Shown in pieces: positions 27,912 through 36,130 of a stretch of DNA of 64,000 nucleotides. Source of the stretch: Bacillus sp. Marseille-P3661. GTDB lineage: Bacteria > Bacillota > Bacilli > Bacillales > Bacillaceae_J. A program made the translations under genes and the position numbers. The number at the start of each line of letters is the position of its first letter. Positions within the stretch are counted from its first letter, which is position 1. The notes beneath the pieces were generated by a model. That model worked only from the letters and a program-made list of their open reading frames with translations. It ran no database searches and had not been told where the DNA came from. Location: the NCBI RefSeq assembly GCF_900240995.1, contig NZ_LT965953.1, forward strand, positions 2,238,557-2,302,556, in the 5' to 3' direction.

Positions 27912-29741
27912 ATGAAAAAGCTTATTATTAGTGTCGGTATTTTAATTTTCCTGATTGGTATTGGTTATGCGCTGATGAAAGGAATGGAATATTATAAAAA
28001 TCCAGATGTTGCTGCGAAAGATAAAATTGATCCTTCCTTTTTTGAAAACGAAAATGACATTCAATCATTTGATGTTATTGTTATCGGTGACGATCCCGAA
28101 GCTGTAGCAGCTGCATTATCTGCCGCTAAAACAGGAGCACATACACTACTGGTTTCTGCTAGGGACGGTCTTGGTGGATTATTTACATACGGTAAAATGA
28201 ATGTTCTTGACTTTCCACACGGTATTAATAATGTGATCTTAAGCAGTGGAACATTTGAAGAATGGCATGATCTCGTTGGTAATGGTCAATCGTTTGAAAT
28301 AGAAAAAGCTAATAATGCTTTTTTAAACCTTGTATATAGACAGGACAATCTTTCACTATTATTAAATACATCTGTTTCTTCAGTAGTTAAGGATGGTTCC
28401 CATGAGATTTCCTCATTAAAACTAACTAAAGAAAATAAGCAATATACTGTGGTTGCAAAAAAATATATTGATGCCACACAGGATGCTGATCTAGCTGTTC
28501 AAAGCGGTGTGCCATATTTCATAGGTGCTGAGGACGTGGGACAAGCTGGAAGATTAATGGCTGTCACTTTAATGATTCACTTTAGTGATGTTGATTGGAG
28601 TAAAATTAAACAAGTTGCCAAAGAAGAAACCTTCGGGACTGCAGAGGTAACAAATGAAGCGGCATGGGGATTTGTAGGTATACGTGAAACTTATAAACCA
28701 AAAGATCCGAATATGAGATTGCGAGGCTTTAATTTAATCCGCAATGATGAAGGTTATTATATTAATGCTTTACAAATTTTTGGTGTAGATGCGTTAGACC
28801 CACAATCGAGACAAGAAGGCATTGAACGAGGCAAGGAAGAAACTAAGCATATATTAGCTTGGTTGAAAGAGAATTTCCCTGGATTTGAAAATGCAAAAAT
28901 CGCCTCGTACCCCGAAGATTTATATGTACGTGAAACAAGACATATTTATTCACTTTACCAATTACCTGTAAGTGATTTATGGGAAAATAAATATCATTGG
29001 GATACAATTGCTTATGGCGGATACCCATCTGATATCCAAGCAACCTCTGTAGATGATCCAGGTGCTGTAGTTGTTAATCCAACCCAGTACGGTATACCGT
29101 TCAGAAGTCTTGTTCCACAAAACATTAAAAACCTTTTAGTAGTCGGGCGATCCGGTGGATATTCTTCTCTAGCTCAAGGAAGTGTCCGAATTGTCCCAAC
29201 CGGTATGGCAACCGGTGATGCCGCAGGTGTTGCTAGTGCTTTTTCAATCACAAAAAACATAGATTTTCATCAGTTGGCTCAAGATAAAGGAGCGATAGCT
29301 GAATTACAAGCTTTAATGGAGCAACAGGGGCTAGAGGTAGCTGAGTTTGACGTTCCATATCCTTATGAGGATAAATGGTATTACCCGGCTATTAGAGAAT
29401 TATTAAATCACCGTGCTGTATTTGGTGGCTATACGAATGACATATCTATAGAAAAGGTTGCAAGTAATAAATCATTATCAAATTTATTATTATATCCGTA
29501 CCGTGTATTGCAGATGAAAAATCCAAAATATGCTGAAAATGCTCAGTACTTAAGTGAGTATTTTGTGGAAAAGGAAACCGTAGATTTAACTGTAGATGAA
29601 ACCGTAAAAATTATTGAAGGCTTACCTTATAAAGATTTCGATAACAGTTACTTAGAAGAGTTAAAGAAATGGGATCCTGCTAAACCATTGACTCGTGAAA
29701 TGATTTATATTATTGCCGGAAAGATATTTGGATGGATTTAA
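27912..29741 (+). CDS. Membrane-anchored FAD-dependent oxidoreductase
   Basis: A 609-residue protein. One N-terminal membrane segment (about 4-22) anchors it, probably with the bulk outside. The FAD domain begins at about residue 52, 'FDVIVIGDDPEAVAAALSAA', a GxxxxxA variant of the dinucleotide motif (GDD instead of GGG). Later 'GRSGGYSSLAQGSVRIVPT' and 'GMATGDAAGVASAFS' match the FAD-dependent oxidoreductase family of CoB-CoM-heterodisulfide-like or HI0933-like secreted proteins. The C-terminal 130 residues resemble S-layer-homology-like repeats ('YYPAIRELLNHRAVFGGYTN'). Substrate unknown. Confidence 0.8.
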   Translation: MKKLIISVGILIFLIGIGYALMKGMEYYKNPDVAAKDKIDPSFFENENDIQSFDVIVIGDDPEAVAAALSAAKTGAHTLLVSARDGLGGLFTYGKMNVLDFPHGINNVILSSGTFEEWHDLVGNGQSFEIEKANNAFLNLVYRQDNLSLLLNTSVSSVVKDGSHEISSLKLTKENKQYTVVAKKYIDATQDADLAVQSGVPYFIGAEDVGQAGRLMAVTLMIHFSDVDWSKIKQVAKEETFGTAEVTNEAAWGFVGIRETYKPKDPNMRLRGFNLIRNDEGYYINALQIFGVDALDPQSRQEGIERGKEETKHILAWLKENFPGFENAKIASYPEDLYVRETRHIYSLYQLPVSDLWENKYHWDTIAYGGYPSDIQATSVDDPGAVVVNPTQYGIPFRSLVPQNIKNLLVVGRSGGYSSLAQGSVRIVPTGMATGDAAGVASAFSITKNIDFHQLAQDKGAIAELQALMEQQGLEVAEFDVPYPYEDKWYYPAIRELLNHRAVFGGYTNDISIEKVASNKSLSNLLLYPYRVLQMKNPKYAENAQYLSEYFVEKETVDLTVDETVKIIEGLPYKDFDNSYLEELKKWDPAKPLTREMIYIIAGKIFGWI

Positions 29742-29781
29742 TTTCCTGAGACGAAACGTTAATAATCTGAATTCTGAATTT

Positions 29782-29814
29782 AAGAAGGCTATCCTACATA
29801 GGGATAGCCTTCTT
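29782..29814. terminator. Bidirectional terminator
   Basis: AAGAAGGCTATCC / GGATAGCCTTCTT perfect thirteen-base-pair stem between converging genes. Confidence 0.85.
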
Positions 29815-29833
29815 ACCTTTTCAATAGATATGA

Positions 29834-30304
29834 TTATTTCACCTTTTTTTCTCGATTAATTCGACGTTGAAAGAAAATATAGACTGGTAGTGGAATTATA
29901 ATCCAACCTAAACTCTTAATTAAACCATTTTTGGCACGCTGCTTACTATTTTCAATCCGTTGATGGACCATTGCATCGTATTGTTTTCGCAGCTCTTCTT
30001 CAGTAATTTCTACCTTCTGTTTTGTATCATATTCGTATTTTGGTTGATTTACTCTCATATCTTTATATTCTTCAAACGTCTCAATGTAAGCATTGGGTGC
30101 AACATAATCGGCGACAGACATAAAAGCGAAGACACCACCCCCAATAACCATAATTAATGTAATAAAGGCAACAGCATAATGATAAACTAATTTAATCATC
30201 TCGTCTCGTTCCTCTCTTTCAGTGTTTACAACACGCTTTCCAGCTAATGCTAGCAATAGTATAAATATTGTTAGCACAATCATCGCTAAAAATATGGCTA
30301 CCAT
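29834..30304 (-). CDS. Membrane protein with three membrane segments, unknown
   Basis: A 156-residue protein with membrane segments near residues 2-22, 43-67 and 130-145, and a charged middle loop ('EITEEELRKQYDAMVHQRIE'). The C-terminus is basic. GAGGTGG precedes the start. The family is not recognised. Confidence 0.65.
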   Translation of the reverse strand: MVAIFLAMIVLTIFILLLALAGKRVVNTEREERDEMIKLVYHYAVAFITLIMVIGGGVFAFMSVADYVAPNAYIETFEEYKDMRVNQPKYEYDTKQKVEITEEELRKQYDAMVHQRIENSKQRAKNGLIKSLGWIIIPLPVYIFFQRRINREKKVK

Positions 30305-30388
30305 AATACCACCTCGACAATACTGCTAATTATTGAATCAAAACTTAATCTCAATTCTTATTATATAAGTCGTTATTAAACAAAAAAT

Positions 30389-30410
30389 GTTACAACCAAA
30401 AGGTTGTAAC
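30389..30410. terminator. Perfect hairpin, probable terminator
   Basis: GTTACAACC AAAA GGTTGTAAC with A/T runs on both sides. It lies between the membrane protein and the Hfq-like gene, on the 3' side of the latter. Confidence 0.65.
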
Positions 30411-30565
30411 AACAATTTTTTATTTTATAAACATCATTATACATACCTTGCCTAACAAAAAAAACGTAATATGTCTCTCCTGACAATTTACGTTTTTAAC
30501 GGTTTCGTGCAGTTTATTCTTATTTGCCAATTGTACAATTCACATCTAATATTTATACTCTATAT

Positions 30566-30766
30566 TTACTTGACTATTGTACTTATAGCCCCTTTGCCAA
30601 GCATTTGTTGTTGTCCTTTTGAATCAACTAATATTGTAAAATTGTCATGACCTAGTATTTTACACTTTAATGGTACGCCATTTGTAGTAAATATGGTAAC
30701 AACCTTTCCACTCTCCATAATTTCATTTAAGAAATTAGTTTGTAAATCAAACTTTGTATTGGTCAT
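30566..30766 (-). CDS. Divergent Hfq-like RNA-binding protein
   Basis: A 66-residue Sm-fold protein. 'LQTNFLNEIMESGKVVTIFT' and 'NGVPLKCKILGHDNFTILVD' follow the Sm1 pattern of Hfq (QxxFLN, NG, DNFT). The Sm2 motif reads 'GKGAISTIV' where canonical Hfq has YKHAISTF, so the conserved Tyr and His of the proximal RNA pocket are replaced by Gly. The N-terminal Gln and Phe-Leu that help contact RNA are kept. It has AGGAGAG upstream. It is probably a second, altered Hfq; the usual one would be elsewhere. Confidence 0.75.
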   Translation of the reverse strand: MTNTKFDLQTNFLNEIMESGKVVTIFTTNGVPLKCKILGHDNFTILVDSKGQQQMLGKGAISTIVK

Positions 30767-31191
30767 AATGTTATCTCTCCTATGTATTGTTAGTGCAATT
30801 TTTCATTATGTTTAATATTCTACTTTTTCTACATAATTCCTTTAAATTAATAATATTTAACAAGACACAAAATATTTTTAATTCCTTAATAGTATGTTTG
30901 TCTAGTTACTTATTTAAACATTCGTTAATAAATTAAATCGGAATTATATAAATGAATAGCTTAAGTTTATTCCTTAACAATTATTTACGATAAATTGTTA
31001 GATTGTGATATTTCGAAGTATTTAAGACGCGAGTCTAAATAACTATAATCAACCAATTGAATTATTTCATATTGTGCCCTGAGAATTTTATAAATGTTCT
31101 AAAATTTTAACAAAGTCCCCTACAATTCATTTCCCTGCCCGTTATAATTAAACTATACAACGTAATCTATTGATGCTTTGGAGGGAAAAAA
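30767..31191. other. Intergenic region between divergent genes
   Basis: 425 very A/T-rich bases upstream of both the Hfq-like gene and the diguanylate cyclase. A TATAAT-type box near 31143-31148 could serve the cyclase. No RNA gene or riboswitch was recognised. Confidence 0.4.
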
Positions 31192-33243
31192 ATGGAACCT
31201 AAATTATTTGAATCCTCCCCTGTTCCAATGTTTATTTATAAAGAAACTATTATTAAAGCAAACGATGCTTTTATAGAACTTACTGGGTTCAAAATTAATG
31301 ATTTACAAATAAAGAAAGTGTGGGACTTATTTGAGGAAACTGCCCATGAAGAAATAAAGCACGCCATTAAGTGTAGATTGCAAAATAATTTTTCAAATAA
31401 ACAATATGAACTAAGACTAACAACAAAGAAAAATGATGTCATTTGGGTCCATGTTGTTAATACAACAATCTTATACAAAGGGGAATATGTAGGACTTGCA
31501 GTCTTATTTAATATAACCGAGGCAAAACAACTAAACGATGACTTAAAATACCAAAACGACTTATGGACAGATATTTTTAATAAGAATAGCGCTATCTTAT
31601 TATTAATTAATCCTGAAATAAATGGAAAAATTATTGATGCCAATCTTGCTGCAGCTAGATTTTATGGATACTCAGTACAACAGCTTAAAAATATGACCAT
31701 AAGCGATATCAACATTCTATCCGCTGAAGAGATTCAATATAAAATGGCTAATGCCGAAAATAGAAGGCAAAATGAATTTTTCTTTAGACATAAATTAGCA
31801 AATGGTGATATCCGAGAAGTTCAGGTCTTTTCTTCTGTTATCCATTCAAGAGGAAAAAGGCTGCTCTTTTCAATCGTTAATGATATTACAACCCAAGTTA
31901 TGTTTGAAAAGGAATTAGTAAACCTGAATATGAAATTAGAAGAAAGTGAACAAAGGTACCGGTCACTGTTTGATAATAATCCTGACTGTTGTTTTGTACT
32001 CAATAGAAATGCAATATTACAGCAATTTAATAGTGCAACTGAGATCATAACAGGCTACAGACCCATAGAGCTAATTAATAAACCCATTCACAGTTTCATC
32101 GAGAAAAATGATCAGGAAATTGCTTACTATTTTTTTAGTAAAGTTTTAGAAGGAGTAGCCGAACGCTTTGACATCAGATTCATACATAAAAACGGGGGCC
32201 TTCTTGATATCAGCTTATTGGCCGTACCCATTATCGTTGAAGGCCAAGTGACTGGAATCATTGCCATCGCAAAAGATGTCACTGAACAAAAACAAATGGA
32301 AATGAAATTAGTAGAGAGAGAAAAACGTTATCGATTTATTACTGAAAACTCAACTGACATTATTACTAGAATTGATACCAATGGTACTATTAATTATATA
32401 AGCCCCATTGTAAATGATATATTAGGATATGAACATGACGAGCTTCTAGGAACTTCAGTTACGGCTTTAATACATCCAAACGATTTATCAAATGTAAAAA
32501 ATCAAATAATTGATTTAAAGAAAAGCAATCACAATGAAGTAGTTACTATTACTTTTCAAGTAAAAAAACTAGAAGGCACATTCATTTTTATGGAAACCTC
32601 TATAAAAGCTATCAAAAATACTGATAATAATCTTGAAGGTTTTATTATGGTTTCAAGAGATATAACTGAAAGGAAACTGGCAGAAGAACAATTAACAAAG
32701 GTAAATCAAATTTTAAAACAATTATCAACTATAGATGGCTTAACAGGTATTTATAATCGCCGTTATTTTGATAAATATTTGACTGATGAATGCACATATG
32801 GGCCAAAATATAGTCTGCCACTTTCACTCATTATGTTTGATATTGACTACTTTAAACCATATAACGATACATATGGTCACTTAAAAGGGGATGAGTGCTT
32901 AAGGTTGATTGCTGCAAGTGTAAAAGATATTCTAATGCGCTCTAATGATATTTTCGCGAGATATGGTGGGGAGGAATTTGCGATTATTCTACCTGGTACA
33001 GACATGAATGGCGCTGTAACTGTAGCTGAGCGTATAAGAGCAGGAATTGAAAACCTTCACATCCCCCATGTCACATCAAGAATTTCTGATTATGTAACGG
33101 TTAGTGTTGGGGTCGCATCTACCTGGGTAGGTTATTCTAATCCAGAAACGCTAATAAAACAAGCCGATACTGCTCTTTATAAGGCTAAAAACCACGGCCG
33201 AAATTGTGTTGAAAGTTTCATAGAACTTGTGACCGTCAAGTAA
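31192..33243 (+). CDS. Cytoplasmic diguanylate cyclase with four PAS domains
   Basis: A 683-residue soluble protein. Four PAS domains occupy about residues 1-110, 120-240, 250-370 and 378-500; PAC ends such as 'GIIAIAKDVTEQKQMEMKL' and 'GFIMVSRDITERKLAEEQL' are visible. A GGDEF domain follows from about 515, with active-site 'ARYGGEEFAIILP' and an I-site 'RSND' five residues before GGEEF, so it should make c-di-GMP and be product-inhibited. No membrane segment is seen, so it senses internal signals. GGAGGG precedes the start. The c-di-GMP phosphodiesterase/kinase at 36131 is a natural partner. Confidence 0.93.
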   Translation: MEPKLFESSPVPMFIYKETIIKANDAFIELTGFKINDLQIKKVWDLFEETAHEEIKHAIKCRLQNNFSNKQYELRLTTKKNDVIWVHVVNTTILYKGEYVGLAVLFNITEAKQLNDDLKYQNDLWTDIFNKNSAILLLINPEINGKIIDANLAAARFYGYSVQQLKNMTISDINILSAEEIQYKMANAENRRQNEFFFRHKLANGDIREVQVFSSVIHSRGKRLLFSIVNDITTQVMFEKELVNLNMKLEESEQRYRSLFDNNPDCCFVLNRNAILQQFNSATEIITGYRPIELINKPIHSFIEKNDQEIAYYFFSKVLEGVAERFDIRFIHKNGGLLDISLLAVPIIVEGQVTGIIAIAKDVTEQKQMEMKLVEREKRYRFITENSTDIITRIDTNGTINYISPIVNDILGYEHDELLGTSVTALIHPNDLSNVKNQIIDLKKSNHNEVVTITFQVKKLEGTFIFMETSIKAIKNTDNNLEGFIMVSRDITERKLAEEQLTKVNQILKQLSTIDGLTGIYNRRYFDKYLTDECTYGPKYSLPLSLIMFDIDYFKPYNDTYGHLKGDECLRLIAASVKDILMRSNDIFARYGGEEFAIILPGTDMNGAVTVAERIRAGIENLHIPHVTSRISDYVTVSVGVASTWVGYSNPETLIKQADTALYKAKNHGRNCVESFIELVTVK

Positions 33244-33356
33244 AATGACACAGTAATTGCTCAATTATATGACACATTTAATTGGAAATTTGATTAAAAA
33301 CCTTATGTGATCCATATGATTTAAAAAATTATTCAAGCAGTATTTTAATAAAATAA

Positions 33357-33410
33357 AAAAGAGCCAATATAACAAGTAATGTATAAAAACTTGCATAATT
33401 TAGGCTCTTT
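33357..33410. terminator. Possible terminator
   Basis: AAAGAGCC (33358-33365) pairs with GGCTCTTT (33403-33410) around a 37-base loop that is itself weakly structured. The T-run is stronger on the minus strand. It lies 115 bases after the diguanylate cyclase. Confidence 0.4.
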
Positions 33411-33569
33411 AAGCTGTTTCTTTGTTTAAGTAAAGTACCCGTTAGTTTCCGTAATGCTTTACACCAATTTAAATATGATTTGAAGCACTACATACTACTG
33501 TATGCCAAGTATATTAATTTCATTGTAACAGATCATATATTCAATATTCTTTTAATTAATTGTATAATG

Positions 33570-33838
33570 AAAATACCGATGTACCTTTGACTTAAACGTG
33601 GGATCACTAATTTAGTGGAACCCTACCGTTAGTTTGAGGACATTGGGTTTTTTTATGGTTAAAAGTAATGTAAAATTGTGTTGTGCAGTGACCCTTAAAG
33701 TGATTCCGACTTACTGGGATGTGGCTATAATTAGACCTCTAATATTGAAGTGAGGCACTCCACTTATACAATTAAAAGGCACTGCACCCAAGTTTAATAA
33801 TTAAGCTCCATTCCTGTATTTTTTACAGGATTTTTTTA
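33570..33838 (+). ncRNA. Structured non-coding RNA candidate next to the IS110 transposase
   Basis: This stretch has a complete small-gene layout: a TATAAT box at 33563-33568, a hairpin around CACTAATTTAGTG (33605-33617), a long-range stem GTGCAGTG (33683-33690) with CACTGCAC (33780-33787) enclosing two smaller hairpins, and a strong terminator, CCTGTA TTTTT TACAGG plus a T-run (33813-33838). No coding frame of note is present. A bridge RNA of the IS110 family is the likeliest identity, but an unrelated small RNA is possible. A second candidate region lies at about 33925-34090, just before the transposase, also behind a TATAAT box (33919-33924). Confidence 0.45.
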
Positions 33839-34090
33839 TTTTTTAGGAGGAATTTTGAGGTTTTATGTCGTAATTTTTATTTTGTTTAAGAGACTATATT
33901 GAAGAAATCCAAAAACAATATAATATTAAGCAGTAGAAACTCTACCGTTGGTTGGAGCTAGGAAACTAGACTCTTGTGTTAAATATGAGATTTAATATCT
34001 GGCGATATAATCCTGACATACTACATTGGGCACAAAGCTCTCACGGAAACTTGGATAGTCAGATATGTCATACTGCGACTGGGAGGAGAA

Positions 34091-35521
34091 ATGATGAACA
34101 CTACCATTACTCCATTTAGTTATGGAAATGACACGCATAACAGCCATAAAGGACAGCGTAATTTTTATCAGTTTTATGTCGGTATTGATATTGGGGCGAG
34201 CTTTCACGTTGCATCCTGCATACCGTTTGATGCATTCTTAGATCCTAAAGGTAATGCTTGGAAACGGACGAAGACAATGAAATTCAACGCTGTTAGTTCT
34301 GGAATCGCTGAGTTTTTAGCAGCTCTTAAGAAAATCGAAAATCAATTTTCACTTACCAAAAGAGAATTTTTAATTCTATTAGAACCCACAGGCGGACATT
34401 ATTCTTACCTAGTACAACAAGTCCTATTAAACGAGGGCTATGATTTATTTCAAGTTGAGAACAGTGCTGTTGGGGAATTTCGAAAGAAAAACTTAGGAAT
34501 CACTGAAAAGACTGATTCAATGGATGCCAAAGTAATGGCATATATGGGGTGGCATAAGCAACTACATCCACATATGCAAGGTGTAACACTTATTAGACCT
34601 CAATCAGTCCTTCAATCCTTGTTTAGAACAGTAATGAGGGACAGATGGTATTTAAACGTACAACTAACACGGCGAAAGAACCAGGTTCAACAGCTTTTAA
34701 AAGTCACCCATCCTGATTTAAATAAAGCTTTTAAGAGCCTATCTAGCACATCTGTTCTTAAGTTAGTCTTAGAGTACCCTACGGGACTTCATATGAAAGA
34801 AGCCACAGCAGAAGAAATATATAATTTTTTATTAAAAGCTGGTGCAAAAAGTGTAGCTAAACGAGCAGCTAATATATTAGCTAAAGTGATGCCTAATACT
34901 ATCGCAGTTCCAGCTGAACATCTTGTAGAGAGACAAAATTGGATTATAGAAGAAGCCCTACGTCTAGAAGAAAGTCTCAAGCTTATTGACCAAGAGATAC
35001 ATAAACTTTTGTGGGGAGATCCTGACAAAGGGTTAGACCCACACCCATATACAGAAATCTTAATGTCCCTTCCTTTTGTGAGCGAAAATATTGCATGTAC
35101 ACTGATTGGAGTTGTAGGAGATATTGAACGATTTAGTACATATAAAGAGTTCAAAAAATACCTCGGTGTATCCGCAGAAAATAAACAATCAGGAACATCA
35201 GTGACTGGTACAAGACAGACATACAGTGGTGTTAGAGATGCCAGGAGAGTCCTTTATCAAATCGCTTTAATCATATTGGCAAACGGGCAAAAACAACCTA
35301 CCGTCTTCAAAGCCTACTATGACCGCAAGGTAAACGAAGGAATGAATAAGAAAAAGGCAATTGGACATTTATCCGGTAAAATTGCAGCACTTATCTACAC
35401 TGTCTTAAAAAACAAAGTAAAATATGATCCAATCACTCACGCTAAAGCTTGTGGAGTAGAGTTTAACAATCTTTATATCAAAAATAACGAGGGAAAAACT
35501 AAGCTACAAATTGAAAAATAG
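34091..35521 (+). CDS. IS110-family transposase (DEDD recombinase)
   Basis: A 476-residue transposase. The RuvC-like DEDD domain is at the N-terminus: 'YVGIDIGASFHVA' (first Asp), 'LLEPTGGHYSYL' (Glu) and 'ITEKTDSMDAKVMAYM' (Asp pair). The C-terminal Tnp_20 domain contains 'GVVGDIERFSTYKEFKKYLG' and 'SGTSVTGTRQTYSGVRDARR', where the conserved Ser of IS110 recombinases is expected. It is somewhat long for the family because of a 25-residue N-terminal extension and a C-terminal tail. GGGAGGAG precedes tandem ATGs at 34091 and 34094. The gene appears intact. Confidence 0.93.
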   Translation: MMNTTITPFSYGNDTHNSHKGQRNFYQFYVGIDIGASFHVASCIPFDAFLDPKGNAWKRTKTMKFNAVSSGIAEFLAALKKIENQFSLTKREFLILLEPTGGHYSYLVQQVLLNEGYDLFQVENSAVGEFRKKNLGITEKTDSMDAKVMAYMGWHKQLHPHMQGVTLIRPQSVLQSLFRTVMRDRWYLNVQLTRRKNQVQQLLKVTHPDLNKAFKSLSSTSVLKLVLEYPTGLHMKEATAEEIYNFLLKAGAKSVAKRAANILAKVMPNTIAVPAEHLVERQNWIIEEALRLEESLKLIDQEIHKLLWGDPDKGLDPHPYTEILMSLPFVSENIACTLIGVVGDIERFSTYKEFKKYLGVSAENKQSGTSVTGTRQTYSGVRDARRVLYQIALIILANGQKQPTVFKAYYDRKVNEGMNKKKAIGHLSGKIAALIYTVLKNKVKYDPITHAKACGVEFNNLYIKNNEGKTKLQIEK

Positions 35522-35558
35522 AGTTAAATACACAAAACCCTAAGTGCTTTAAATGAGC

Positions 35559-35597
35559 AAAAATCACCTATTAATTATTAAATTTTAGGTGATTTTT
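35559..35597 (+). terminator. Terminator after the transposase
   Basis: AAAAATCACCTA / TAGGTGATTTTT twelve-base-pair stem with an A/T-rich loop. Confidence 0.75.
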
Positions 35598-36130
35598 CAT
35601 CTTTATAAATACTTTTTATTCGTCAAAGCACTACACTACATTTAAGTGAAAACATTCACACAAGAAAAAGTATTTTCAAAACTTCGATTGTATAATGATA
35701 TCGGTCGGGGTATTATATCTCTCGGCTTTTTATTTTCTAGTGCTCAGTATATGTCTAATGTTCAGCTCCTTATTTATTAAGCCTGCCTCATTTGTTGAAA
35801 ATCAAATTCAATAAAAAGTACCTAAATCCTCCCTGGATCAAAGCATTGGCAGATTTATTATCATAATCCGAGAGCTGATTACTTACATTGCTCTAATTCC
35901 TTAATTCTCTTCTCTATTTATTCAATTCTAGGTAAAGATAATAAAAGCTATTCCTCTTTACAAAGGAAGGTATCTGGAGTTTTCTGCTTTCTGCTTTAGT
36001 TATACTACGATACTTTACCCTCCAATTGATTTGTTTGTAATAGGCTTTTACCTACACTCCTTATGCATTTTTATTTTGACTATCCCAACTCCGAAATTGC
36101 AGGATATTATTAATTCGATTAGGCACCTTT
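35598..36130. other. Intergenic region after the IS element
   Basis: About 530 bases. It begins with the right flank of the IS element, including a TATAAT box (35691-35696) followed at once by a G·U-rich hairpin and a T-run (GGTCGGGG ... CTCTCGGCTTTTT, 35703-35732). Beyond about 35740 I see no gene, repeat or motif. Confidence 0.4.

Larger units (their letters stand above)
33559..35698 (+). mobile_element. IS110-family insertion element (ends approximate)
   Basis: The element carries one IS110 transposase gene with long non-coding flanks. The 12-mer ATTGTATAATGA occurs at 33559-33570 and again at 35687-35698 and may mark the two ends. IS110 elements lack long terminal inverted repeats, and none were seen. 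About 520 bases lie before the transposase and 165 after, which leaves room for the family's guide (bridge/seek) RNA. The true ends need comparison with other copies. Confidence 0.5.

Noticed and set aside
33592..33656. c-di-GMP or other known riboswitch after the diguanylate cyclase
   Set aside because: The conserved bases of the c-di-GMP-I and -II riboswitches are not present and the region lies downstream of the cyclase, next to a transposase.
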